Shown here: piece by piece, positions 1 through 8,526 of the stretch
Position numbering within the stretch: position 1 is the first letter of the stretch
Layout of the letters: the number at the start of each line of letters is the position of its first letter
Source: JBBECF01 sp040881945
Lineage (GTDB): Bacteria > Pseudomonadota > Alphaproteobacteria > Dongiales > Dongiaceae
NCBI GenBank assembly: GCA_040881945.1
Contig: JBBECF010000160.1
Span: 1-15,755 of the forward strand
Direction of reading: 5' to 3'
DNA: 15,755 nucleotides
Translations under genes and position numbers: made by a program
Notes under the pieces: generated by a model
Databases searched by the model: none
Told to the model about the DNA's origin: nothing
Seen by the model: the letters and a program-made list of their open reading frames with translations, nothing else

Positions 1-2375
<2,375 letters not shown>

Positions 2376-2411
2376 TTCGACATTCCGTTTGCCGTTCGCC
2401 CGGCCGCGGTC

Positions 2412-3617
2412 CTACGACCGGGCGATCGCCGCGTCGCGCACGCGCAGGAATTGCGCGTCGTCGCCGAGCGGCGCGAACAGCGCCTCGTCGGTGCCGGTAA
2501 GCCAGGCCTGGGCGCCCAGCGCCAGGATTTCGTCGAACAGCGCCGCGCGCCGCACCGCGTCGAGATGCGCCGCCACCTCGTCGAGCAGCAGCACCGGCGG
2601 TGCGCCGCGCACCGCCGCCTGCAGCCGCGCCTGGGCAAGCACGACGGAGATCAGCAGCGCCTTCTGCTCGCCGGTGGAGCATTCGGCCGCCGGCAGGCCG
2701 CGGCCGAGATGCGTCACGGCGAAATCGCTGCGGTGCGGTCCCCAGGCGGCGCCGCCGGTTTCCGCGTCGTGGCGGCGCGCCGCCGCCAGCCGGTCGCGCA
2801 GCGCCTCCTCGGCGGCAAGCGCCGGCATCGCGTCCAGCCACTGCTCGACCGCGCCCTCGACACCGAGACCGGGCCTGGGGAACCGGCCGACGGCGGCCGC
2901 GATCGCAATTTCAAGCCGGGCGACCAGTTCGCGGCGGGCGGCGGCGATGGCGACGCCGCGAGCGGCCATCTGCGCCTCGAGGACGGTGAGCCAGCCGGCC
3001 TCGCCGGCGCCTCGCGCGTCGCGCAGCAGGCGCGCGCGTTCGCGCAGGGCGTGGTCATAGGCGGCCACGCGGGCGGCGTGATCGGGATCGAAGCCGTAAA
3101 CCAGCCGATCGAGGAAGCGGCGCCGCTCCGCCGGCCCGTCGAGGAACAGCCGGTCCATGTCGGGGGTCAGCCAAAGGACGCCGACGAGGTCGGCGAACAC
3201 GGCCGGGCCGCGGACGAACGCGCCGTCGATCTTGACCGCGCGGCGCGGTCGCTCGGCCGCCGGATCGCGCCCGGTGCCGATCTCGATCACCCCTTCGGGC
3301 CGCGCCAGCCGCGCCGCTACCGCCCAGGGCCGCAGCGCGGCGGTCGCCGCCGCCGCCTCGCCGGTCACGCGCCGGTCGACGGCGCCGAGCCGGGCGTGGC
3401 GCAGGCCCCGGCCCGGCGCCAGGAACGAGATCGCCTCCAAAAGGTTGGTCTTGCCGGCGCCGTTGGGGCCGGTCGCGACGACCGGCCGCGCGTCGATCTC
3501 GATCGTCGCGCGGGCGTAGCAGCGGAAGTCGCTGAGATCGAGCCGCAACAGCGCCGCGCCCGCCGGGCCTTGCACGGCGGTTGTGCGCGCCGGGACCGCG
3601 GCATGGAGTTGCTGCAC
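2412..3617 (-). CDS. recF: DNA replication and repair protein RecF
   Basis: SMC-like ATPase that helps load RecA on gapped DNA in the RecFOR pathway. Seen: Walker A GPNGAGKT at 50-57, ABC-type signature CSTGEQKALL at 313-322 and Walker B VLLLDE at 342-347. The reading opens with GTG at 3617, only 2 bases after the dnaN stop, which suggests translational coupling. No clear Shine-Dalgarno is visible. At 401 residues it is longer than most RecF proteins (about 360-380), because about 23 residues precede the conserved LRLDLSDFRCY start. A second in-frame GTG at codon 15 (3575) or a TTG at codon 24 would give a more usual length, so the exact start is open. The stop is TAG at 2412-2414. It sits in the usual dnaN-recF-gyrB order. 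Confidence 0.95.
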   Translation of the reverse strand: MQQLHAAVPARTTAVQGPAGAALLRLDLSDFRCYARATIEIDARPVVATGPNGAGKTNLLEAISFLAPGRGLRHARLGAVDRRVTGEAAAATAALRPWAVAARLARPEGVIEIGTGRDPAAERPRRAVKIDGAFVRGPAVFADLVGVLWLTPDMDRLFLDGPAERRRFLDRLVYGFDPDHAARVAAYDHALRERARLLRDARGAGEAGWLTVLEAQMAARGVAIAAARRELVARLEIAIAAAVGRFPRPGLGVEGAVEQWLDAMPALAAEEALRDRLAAARRHDAETGGAAWGPHRSDFAVTHLGRGLPAAECSTGEQKALLISVVLAQARLQAAVRGAPPVLLLDEVAAHLDAVRRAALFDEILALGAQAWLTGTDEALFAPLGDDAQFLRVRDAAIARS

Positions 3618-3619
3618 CG

Positions 3620-4738
3620 CTAGACCCGCATCGGCATGAGGACGTAGAGCGTGCTGGCATCCGCCTGGTCGCGCACCAGCGTCGGCGAGGCGGCGTCGGC
3701 GAGCGCGAATTGGGCGTCCTCGCCCTGGATCTGCTGGGTGACGTCGAGCAGATAGCGCGCGTTGAAGCCGATTTCCATGGCCGCGCCCTCGTAGGCCACT
3801 TCCAGTTCCTCGCTGGCGCTGCCGCTCTCGGGGCTGGTTGCCGACAGCACCAGGCTGCCGGCCTTGAGGCTCAGCTTCACCGCGCGCGACCGTTCGCTGG
3901 AGATCGTGGAAACGCGGTCCACCGCCTCGGCGAAACCGCGGCGCTGGACCGTGAGCAGCTTGTCGTTATCGGCCGGAATGACCCGCTGATAGTCGGGGAA
4001 CGTGCCGTCGATCAGTTTCGAGGTCAACACCACCCGGTCGGCGGCGAAGCGGATGCGCGTGTCGGATAGCGCGATCTCCACCCTCTCCTCGGTTTCCTCG
4101 ATGAGCTTGCGCAGCTCGCCCACCGCCTTGCGCGGCACGATCACGCCGGGCATTCCGGCGGCGCCCGGCGGCAGCGCCACCTCGACCCGGGCCAGCCGGT
4201 GGCCGTCGGTGGCGACCGCGCGCAGCACGCCGGCGCCGTTGCCGGCGACCGCGTGCAGGTAGATTCCGTTCAGGTAATAGCGCGTCTCCTCGGTCGAGAT
4301 GGCGAACCGGGTGCGATCGATGAGCGCGCGCAGATCGGCCGCCGGCAGCCCGAATTCGTGCGGCAGGTCGCCCGCCCCCATCGCCGGGAAATCGTCCTTC
4401 GGCAGGGTCGGCAGGACGAACCGGGAACGACCGGCGCGGAGCGCGATCTGCCCGCCGTCGGCGCCGCTTTCGAGCCGGATCTGGGCACCCTCCGGCAGCT
4501 TGCGCACGATGTCGTAGAAGGTATGCGCCGGGACCGTCGTCGCGCCCGCCTCGGCGACCTCCGCCGCCATCGTCTCGACGACGGTCAGGTCCATGTCGGT
4601 CGCGGTCAGCGCGAGCGTCGAGTCGCCCGCCTCGACCAGGAGATTCGAGAGGATCGGAATGGTGTTGCGGCGTTCGACGACGCTTTGCACGTGGGCCAGC
4701 GATTTCAGCAGGGCGCCGCGTTCGATGGTCAATTTCAT
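3620..4738 (-). CDS. dnaN: DNA polymerase III beta sliding clamp
   Basis: Ring-shaped clamp that tethers DNA polymerase III and other clamp-binding proteins to DNA. The 372 residues fit the family (about 366-380). Seen: the N-terminal MKLTIERGALLKSL opening, the conserved VERRNTIPILSN segment around 21-32, and the C-terminal YVLMPMRV, whose MPMR residues line the partner-binding cleft in characterised clamps. ATG 4738 was chosen because MKLTIE is the family's normal first residue run; an eight-codon extension to a TTG at 4762 is open but not conserved. Only a weak GAGG or GAG precedes the start. The stop TAG lies 2 bases before the recF GTG. A 279-base gap separates it from dnaA, so it may be transcribed both from dnaA and from its own promoter. 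Confidence 0.97.
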   Translation of the reverse strand: MKLTIERGALLKSLAHVQSVVERRNTIPILSNLLVEAGDSTLALTATDMDLTVVETMAAEVAEAGATTVPAHTFYDIVRKLPEGAQIRLESGADGGQIALRAGRSRFVLPTLPKDDFPAMGAGDLPHEFGLPAADLRALIDRTRFAISTEETRYYLNGIYLHAVAGNGAGVLRAVATDGHRLARVEVALPPGAAGMPGVIVPRKAVGELRKLIEETEERVEIALSDTRIRFAADRVVLTSKLIDGTFPDYQRVIPADNDKLLTVQRRGFAEAVDRVSTISSERSRAVKLSLKAGSLVLSATSPESGSASEELEVAYEGAAMEIGFNARYLLDVTQQIQGEDAQFALADAASPTLVRDQADASTLYVLMPMRV

Positions 4739-5017
4739 GGCGTCACTCGGCCTCGCGTGCAATCAAGGTGGCGGCGCACCCGATCCGGTCGGTCGGAGAG
4801 GAATCGCGGCTCCAAGGGCTGGATCCCGCCCTCGGTCGGTCGATCGACCGAGGGGCGCGCGCAACAACGCCTTGAACAATAACGCAAACGCCCGCCAAAG
4901 GTAAGCGAATTCGCGCCGCGCCCGGCCCGGCCCCGGCACGAATCGGCTTTTTCAATCAGATGGTTATATGGTCTACCCGGGGCGGCCTCGCGAGCCCCCT
5001 CGGGGCCGGTCCGCCGG
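4739..5017 (-). other. dnaA-dnaN intergenic region (dnaN leader)
   Basis: 279 bases with no convincing gene. On the minus strand, reading towards dnaN, it holds two AT-richer patches (around 4955-4975 and 4870-4885) in otherwise GC-rich DNA. These are the only places that look promoter-like. CTTACC-17-TTATTG around 4875-4905 is the best pair I can find, and it is weak. It also contains a perfect hairpin at 4829-4854 (listed separately), two direct copies of CGGTCGGTCG (plus strand, 4786-4795 and 4833-4842) and two GANTC sites (4801-4805, 4940-4944). I found no DnaA-box consensus (TTATNCACA). Confidence 0.4.
4829..4854. repeat. Perfect inverted repeat in dnaN leader
   Basis: Arms CCCTCGGTCG (4829-4838) and CGACCGAGGG (4845-4854) are exact reverse complements with a 6-base loop (GTCGAT). 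The hairpin lies about 90 bases upstream of the dnaN start. No T-run follows on the minus strand, so it is not a standard intrinsic terminator of dnaA. It could be an mRNA leader structure, an attenuating element or a dyad binding site. Half of one arm is shared with a 10-base direct repeat 47 bases away. The structure is seen; its role is unknown. Confidence 0.6.
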
Positions 5018-6442
5018 TTATCCCTCGAGCATGCGCCGCAGCAGTTCGACATCGTCGGAAAAGCCGCTGTCGGTCGCGCGCAGCTCATCGATCTTGCGCA
5101 CGGCGTGCATCACCGTCGTGTGGTCGCGGCCGCCGAATTTACGGCCGATTTCAGGCAATGAGCGCGAGGTGAGCTGCTTGGCCAGATACATCGCGACCTG
5201 GCGCGGCCGCGCCACCGCGCGGGCGCGCCGGGCCGAGTGCATATCGGAGATCTTGATGTTGAAGTGTTCGGCCACGCGCTTCTGGATTTCCTCGATGGTC
5301 ACGCGCCGGTCGTTGGCTCGCAGCAAGTCGTGCAGCACCTCCTGCGTCGTCTCGAGCGTGATCGGACGGCCGATCAACGTGTCGTGGGCAAGGATGCGGT
5401 TCAGCGCGCCTTCGAGCTCGCGCACGTTCGAGGTGATCTTGTGGGCCAGGAATTCCAGCACCTTGCCCGGAATTTCGGCGCGCAGGGATTCGGCCTTCGC
5501 CTGCAGAATGCTGAGACGCAGTTCGTAGGTCGTCGGGTGGATGTCGGCGACCAGGCCCCAGCCGAGGCGCGAGCGCATGCGCTCCTCCAGCCCTTCGAGG
5601 TCGGACGGCGACTTGTCGGCGGAGATGACGACCTGGCGGTTTTGATCGACCAATGCATTGAAGGTGTGGAAGAACTCCTCCTGCGTCGAATCCTTGCCGC
5701 TGATGAACTGGAAATCGTCGACCATCAGCACGTCGACCGAGCGGAACTGCTCCTTGAACGCCATGGTGTCCTTGACCCGCAGGGCGCGGACGAACTGATA
5801 CATGAACTTTTCGGCCGACAGGTAGATGACGCTGCGCGCCGGGGTCAGCTTCTTGATGTGCCAAGCGATGGCGTGCATGAGATGCGTCTTGCCGAGCCCG
5901 ACGCCGCCGTAGAGATACACGGGGTTGAACGGCACGACCCGGGCGTCGGCGACGCGCCGCGCGGCCGCGTAGGCCAGCTCGTTCGACTTGCCGACGATGA
6001 AATTCTCGAAAATGAACCGCGGATCGAGCGGCGCGCCGACCTCGTCCCGGCCATCGCCCCTGGCGGCCGCCGTAAGCGGCGTGGCGGCGGCCGCGCCGGG
6101 CTCCGGCCGCCGCTCGCCGGCGCCGTTATCGTCCGGCGCCGCGGCCTGCGGCCGGCCGCTATCGACCACCACCGCGACGGTGCGGACGGTCGGCCGCTCC
6201 TCTGCCCACAGCGCCCGCAGCCGGTCGCCGTAATGCGTGTCGACCCAGTCGCGCATGAAGCGCGTCGGCACCGCCAGCCGCACTTCCGGATCGCGATGAC
6301 CGACAAGCACGAGCGGCTTCAGCCAACTGCGGAAGGCCGCATCGCCGCACTCGGTGCGAAGACGTCCGCGAACGCGCGCCCACTGTGCATTGAGTTGATT
6401 GTCGCCCACCTCGATCTTCACGGCGGCGCCCCCCTGGATCAT
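5018..6442 (-). CDS. dnaA: Chromosomal replication initiator protein DnaA
   Basis: AAA+ initiator that binds DnaA boxes at oriC and opens the duplex. Seen in the 474-residue product: domain I with the alphaproteobacterial run RVRGRLRTECGDAAFRSWL; a low-complexity Ala/Pro linker around 95-135; Walker A GGVGLGKT at 179-186; Walker B with D242 and D243 in LMVDDFQF; a RMRSRLGWGL arginine-finger region; LEGALNRI; and the domain IV signature GRDHTTVMHAVRKI near 438-451. ATG 6442 was chosen because GGGGG lies 6 bases upstream and the product then fits the family. An in-frame GTG at 6421, also with a G-rich run ahead, is the main alternative. An open extension to a TTG at 6649 is not DnaA-like. The start overlaps the stop of a small upstream frame by ATGA. 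The stop is TAA at 5018-5020. Confidence 0.97.
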   Translation of the reverse strand: MIQGGAAVKIEVGDNQLNAQWARVRGRLRTECGDAAFRSWLKPLVLVGHRDPEVRLAVPTRFMRDWVDTHYGDRLRALWAEERPTVRTVAVVVDSGRPQAAAPDDNGAGERRPEPGAAAATPLTAAARGDGRDEVGAPLDPRFIFENFIVGKSNELAYAAARRVADARVVPFNPVYLYGGVGLGKTHLMHAIAWHIKKLTPARSVIYLSAEKFMYQFVRALRVKDTMAFKEQFRSVDVLMVDDFQFISGKDSTQEEFFHTFNALVDQNRQVVISADKSPSDLEGLEERMRSRLGWGLVADIHPTTYELRLSILQAKAESLRAEIPGKVLEFLAHKITSNVRELEGALNRILAHDTLIGRPITLETTQEVLHDLLRANDRRVTIEEIQKRVAEHFNIKISDMHSARRARAVARPRQVAMYLAKQLTSRSLPEIGRKFGGRDHTTVMHAVRKIDELRATDSGFSDDVELLRRMLEG

Positions 6443-6624
6443 GCAAGTCCCCCCAACATGGACTGCCGCGCGGGCCCGATCTTGCGACGAGTCCATCCGA
6501 TTCCCGGTGCCAGAAGAGTCGTCACGCCGGCAATAGCCTCCCAGATCCGGCGCGACCGCGCGATGCGTCGCGAAACACGTTCCCCACCCGCCCGGTACGC
6601 ACGGCGGAATCCCCGAAGCGTCAT
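6439..6624 (-). CDS. Possible 61-residue upstream frame coupled to dnaA
   Basis: A frame opening at ATG 6624 with a good Shine-Dalgarno, AAGGGA (plus positions 6631-6636), 6 bases ahead. It ends in TGA at 6439-6441, which shares ATGA with the dnaA start codon at 6440-6442. The predicted product is very arginine-rich (MTLRGFRRAYRAGG at the N terminus) with a short hydrophobic middle (IAGVTTLLAPGIG, about residues 32-44). I recognise no family. It may be a leader whose translation delivers ribosomes to dnaA rather than a functional protein, or it may be chance: high-GC DNA has many open frames, and the dnaA frame is also open here. The ribosome site and overlap are seen; expression is inferred. 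Confidence 0.3.
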   Translation of the reverse strand: MTLRGFRRAYRAGGERVSRRIARSRRIWEAIAGVTTLLAPGIGWTRRKIGPARQSMLGGLA

Positions 6625-6652
6625 GTTCGGTCCCTTGCCGATCGCGCAAGAG

Positions 6653-6733
6653 TTACTGAAGAGTGTGGGCCGGTGCTCGAGAACGTCGAGTGGTCGGGTG
6701 CGACATTTCTGAATTTTTTATCGACCCACTCAC
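6653..6733 (-). CDS. Possible 26-codon leader frame in dnaA upstream region
   Basis: A GTG start at 6733 preceded by a near-ideal Shine-Dalgarno, AGGGAGG (plus positions 6741-6747), at 7 bases; TAA stop at 6653-6655. The start overlaps, by GTGA, the stop of a 9-codon frame (ATG 6759, stop 6730-6732) that would begin almost exactly at the predicted transcription start. The product, beginning MSGSIKNSEMSHPTTRR, resembles nothing I know. It is polar and basic with no membrane segment. If translated it is more likely a regulatory leader than a stable protein. Low confidence, because frames this short occur often by chance. Confidence 0.2.
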   Translation of the reverse strand: MSGSIKNSEMSHPTTRRSRAPAHTLQ

Positions 6734-6764
6734 TCGCGTGCCTCCCTGTCGAGCGCCATGGAGG

Positions 6765-6793
6765 ACTCTACGCGCGCCCCCGTTCCGTTGCAA
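6765..6793 (-). promoter_or_regulatory. Candidate dnaA promoter with GANTC in the -10
   Basis: On the minus strand, -35 TTGCAA (6788-6793) and -10 TAGAGT (6765-6770) are separated by 17 bases; each hexamer matches the sigma70 consensus at four of six positions. Transcription would start near 6758, giving a leader of about 316 bases before dnaA. The GANTC site GAGTC (6764-6768) overlaps the -10. In Caulobacter, CcrM methylation of GANTC sites in such promoters tunes cell-cycle genes including dnaA, so a similar role is possible here. Predicted by eye only. Confidence 0.4.
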
Positions 6794-6892
6794 TACGACC
6801 GAATGGGGAACAGGGCAGAACGCAAGAAAAAGTTGCCCGTCGAGGAGCGCGCAACCGTCGCATGAGCGAGAACCGCCGACGCACGCATCGAC

Positions 6893-6912
6893 CGCGCGCC
6901 GATTGGCGCGCG
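6893..6912. terminator. GC-rich hairpin downstream of rpsT
   Basis: Arms CGCGCGCC (6893-6900) and GGCGCGCG (6905-6912) with a GATT loop, about 60 bases past the rpsT stop. On the minus strand, where rpsT is transcribed, no T-run follows. On the plus strand a T-rich stretch (CTTTGTTTTCC) begins about 7 bases after the hairpin. It may mark the end of the rpsT transcript without being a classic intrinsic terminator, or end a plus-strand antisense RNA. Weak call. Confidence 0.3.
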
Positions 6913-6972
6913 CGCTCGTCTTTGTTTTCCGTATGCTGGGCGACGCTGTGCAGAGAGTCGTGCAGCGCGCGA

Positions 6973-7233
6973 CTACAGCGCCTTGATGCGGGCCGACAGC
7001 CTAGACAATTTCCGCGCCGCAGCGTTGCGATGCAGGACACCGTGGCCGACGCCGCGATGGATTTCGGGTTGCGCGTCGCGCAACGCGGCCTGAGCCTGTT
7101 CCTTTTCGCCGTCGGCGATCGCCGCCTCGACCTTCTTGATGTAGGTGCGGACGCGGCCCGCGCGTGCGCGGTTGACCGCCGTCCGTCGCTCGATCTGACG
7201 AATGCGCTTCTTCGCCGACTCGTGGTGCGCCAT
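6973..7233 (-). CDS. rpsT: 30S ribosomal protein S20
   Basis: Small primary 16S rRNA-binding protein of the 30S subunit. The 86 residues match the family length. The conserved N-terminal block SAKKRIRQIERRTAVNRAR and the C-terminal GVLHRNAAARKLSRLSARIKAL are clear; most of the chain is basic and helical. ATG 7233 has GAGAG 7 bases upstream. A strong promoter (7278-7307) lies between it and the upstream hydratase gene, so it is probably transcribed alone or read through from the mutM operon. The rpsT-dnaA neighbourhood recurs in alphaproteobacteria. Nothing is missing. Confidence 0.97.
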   Translation of the reverse strand: MAHHESAKKRIRQIERRTAVNRARAGRVRTYIKKVEAAIADGEKEQAQAALRDAQPEIHRGVGHGVLHRNAAARKLSRLSARIKAL

Positions 7234-7277
7234 GGCGTGACTCTCGTTGTCGTGGGATCCGAAGAGGGGGGCGCGGG

Positions 7278-7307
7278 TTTATATCCGCCCCGCCATGCCG
7301 CCGTCAA
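7278..7307 (-). promoter_or_regulatory. rpsT promoter
   Basis: Minus-strand -35 TTGACG (7302-7307) and -10 TATAAA (7278-7283) with an 18-base spacer, the best sigma70-type promoter in the window. The start would fall near 7271, giving a short leader of about 38 bases to rpsT. It lies wholly in the 89-base gap after the hydratase stop. A strong promoter is expected for a ribosomal protein gene. Confidence 0.75.
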
Positions 7308-7322
7308 GCTTCAGCCACGGCT

Positions 7323-8099
7323 TCAGCGGTGCTTGAACGCCGGCGGACGCTTTTCGACGAAGGCGGCCATGCCCTCCTTCTGGTCCGCCGTGCCGAAGCT
7401 GGCGTGGAACAGCCGGCGCTCGAAGCGCAGGCCCTCGGCGAGCGTCGTCTCGTAGGCCCGATTGACGGATTCCTTAACCATCATCGCGATCGGCAACGAC
7501 TGGGCGGCGATGCGCTCGGCCAGCTTCAGCGCCTCATCGAGCAGGCGCTCGGCCGGCACGACGCGGGCAACCAGCCCCGACCGCTCGGCTTCGGCCGCGT
7601 CCATCAGGCGCCCGGTCAGGCACATCTCCATCGCCTTCGGCTTGCCGACGAGGCGGGTCAGGCGCTGCGTGCCGCCCGCCCCCGGCAGCGTGCCGAGCGT
7701 GATTTCCGGCTGGCCGAACTTGGCGTTCTCGGCGGCAAGGATGATGTCGCACATCATCGCCATCTCGCAGCCGCCGCCCAGCGCATAGCCCGCCACGGCG
7801 GCGATCACCGGCTTGCGGCACTGCGCCACGCGCTCCCAGCCGCGGGTGATGAAGTCGGCGCCGTAGACGTCGATGAAATCGCGGTCCTTCATCTCCTTGA
7901 TGTCGGCGCCGGCGGCGAAGGCCTTGTCGCTGCCGGTCAGCAATATGGCGCCGATGCCGTCGTCGGCCTCGAAGCCGTCAAGGGCGAGGCCGAGCTCGGC
8001 GACCAGCGCATCGTTCAATGCGTTGAGCGCCTGCGGCCGGTCGAGCTGGACGAGGCCGACGCGGCCGCGCGTTTCGACCTTGATGTTGCGATAGGGCAT
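7323..8099 (-). CDS. Enoyl-CoA hydratase (crotonase family)
   Basis: Adds water to trans-2-enoyl-CoA, the second step of fatty-acid beta-oxidation. The 258-residue single-domain product is of normal length. Seen: the oxyanion-hole segment FAAGADIKEM (61-70) and YALGGGCEM (105-113), and both catalytic glutamates of active hydratases, E112 (GGGCEMAMM) and E132 (FGQPEITLG), which argues against an isomerase-only or decarboxylase member. The C terminus KRPPAFKHR is typical of short-chain hydratases. ATG 8099 has a strong AAGGA (8106-8110) 6 bases upstream. It follows the small exported-protein gene by 45 bases, so it is probably the last gene of the mutM operon. I give no symbol because paralogues of this family are hard to separate by sequence alone. 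Confidence 0.9.
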   Translation of the reverse strand: MPYRNIKVETRGRVGLVQLDRPQALNALNDALVAELGLALDGFEADDGIGAILLTGSDKAFAAGADIKEMKDRDFIDVYGADFITRGWERVAQCRKPVIAAVAGYALGGGCEMAMMCDIILAAENAKFGQPEITLGTLPGAGGTQRLTRLVGKPKAMEMCLTGRLMDAAEAERSGLVARVVPAERLLDEALKLAERIAAQSLPIAMMVKESVNRAYETTLAEGLRFERRLFHASFGTADQKEGMAAFVEKRPPAFKHR

Positions 8100-8105
8100 G
8101 GCTGT

Positions 8106-8110
8106 TCCTT
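8106..8110 (-). promoter_or_regulatory. Strong Shine-Dalgarno of the enoyl-CoA hydratase gene
   Basis: AAGGA on the minus strand, 6 bases before ATG 8099. It fixes that start and is the clearest ribosome binding site among the minus-strand genes, most of which have weak ones. Confidence 0.7.
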
Positions 8111-8144
8111 CCGGGAATTAGGCTTGTCCGACGACCGTGGGGGA

Positions 8145-8510
8145 TCACTCGGGCGACAGCGTGAACCGCACGATCAGCCGGTCGCCGCCGTCGAGGAATT
8201 CGAGCCGCAACTCCTCGCCCTCGCGGCGGAAGCGGGCCGGGCGCTCGACCGCCCAGCCCAGCTCGGGCAGAGTCGCGGCGTAGAAGTCGAGCACCGCCGG
8301 GGCCGCGACCGGACCGGCGGCGTAGGCCTCGACGATGCGGCCGGTCGGCGTGTCGAAGACCAGCCCGGCGGAGTCGATCTGCGTCAGCCCGGGCATCAAG
8401 GGCAGGTCCTCGACCCCGGCGATGAACGCCTCGTCGGCGCCGGCGCGACCCGCCGCGGCGGCGGCAAGCGCGAGGGCGAGCGCCAGCGCGGGCAAGGGAA
8501 AGCGGGGCAT
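8145..8510 (-). CDS. Small exported protein of unknown function
   Basis: 121 residues starting at ATG 8510 (MPRFPLPALALAL). A signal peptide is evident: an Arg near the start, an Ala/Leu core through about residue 20, and a likely cut after AGA at residue 25. There is no lipobox cysteine, so the mature protein of about 96 residues should be soluble in the periplasm. Visible blocks are DLPLMPGL (35-42), AGLVFDTPTGRIVEAYA (48-64) and an FYxxTLPxLGW motif (76-86); the tail ends in alternating strand-like sequence (LIVRFTLSP). I do not recognise a named family and assign no function. The start lies 16 bases after the mutM stop, whose TGAGG contributes a possible ribosome site, and the hydratase follows, so the three are probably cotranscribed. 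Longer frames upstream lie inside mutM and lack a signal peptide. Confidence 0.8.
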   Translation of the reverse strand: MPRFPLPALALALALAAAAAGRAGADEAFIAGVEDLPLMPGLTQIDSAGLVFDTPTGRIVEAYAAGPVAAPAVLDFYAATLPELGWAVERPARFRREGEELRLEFLDGGDRLIVRFTLSPE

Positions 8511-8526
8511 CGCGTCGCTATCTACC

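Larger units (their letters stand above)
6443..6972 (-). other. rpsT-dnaA intergenic region (dnaA leader)
   Basis: 530 bases without a recognised gene, probably carrying the dnaA promoter and a long leader. Reading the minus strand from rpsT: a GC-rich 8-bp hairpin (6893-6912), a sigma70-like promoter (6765-6793), three short frames with start signals (6730-6759, 6653-6733, 6439-6624) and an AT-rich patch around 6708-6722. Six GANTC sites are present, starting at 6489, 6499, 6516, 6607, 6764 and 6955; base composition alone would give roughly two. The closest thing to a DnaA box is TTATCGACC at 6718-6726, with two mismatches from TTATCCACA, so I do not call an origin here. Confidence 0.5.

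Noticed and set aside
6443..6649. N-terminal extension of DnaA to the TTG at 6649
   Set aside because: The added 69 residues look unlike DnaA, and the internal ATG 6442 has a G-rich ribosome site and gives the normal length.
4199..6712. Plus-strand open frames opposite dnaN and dnaA
   Set aside because: Same antisense pattern; no recognisable motifs, and they cross the real gene boundaries.
6443..6972. Chromosomal origin (oriC) beside dnaA
   Set aside because: No cluster of DnaA boxes; the best match (TTATCGACC, 6718-6726) has two mismatches and stands alone. In alphaproteobacteria the origin is often away from dnaA.
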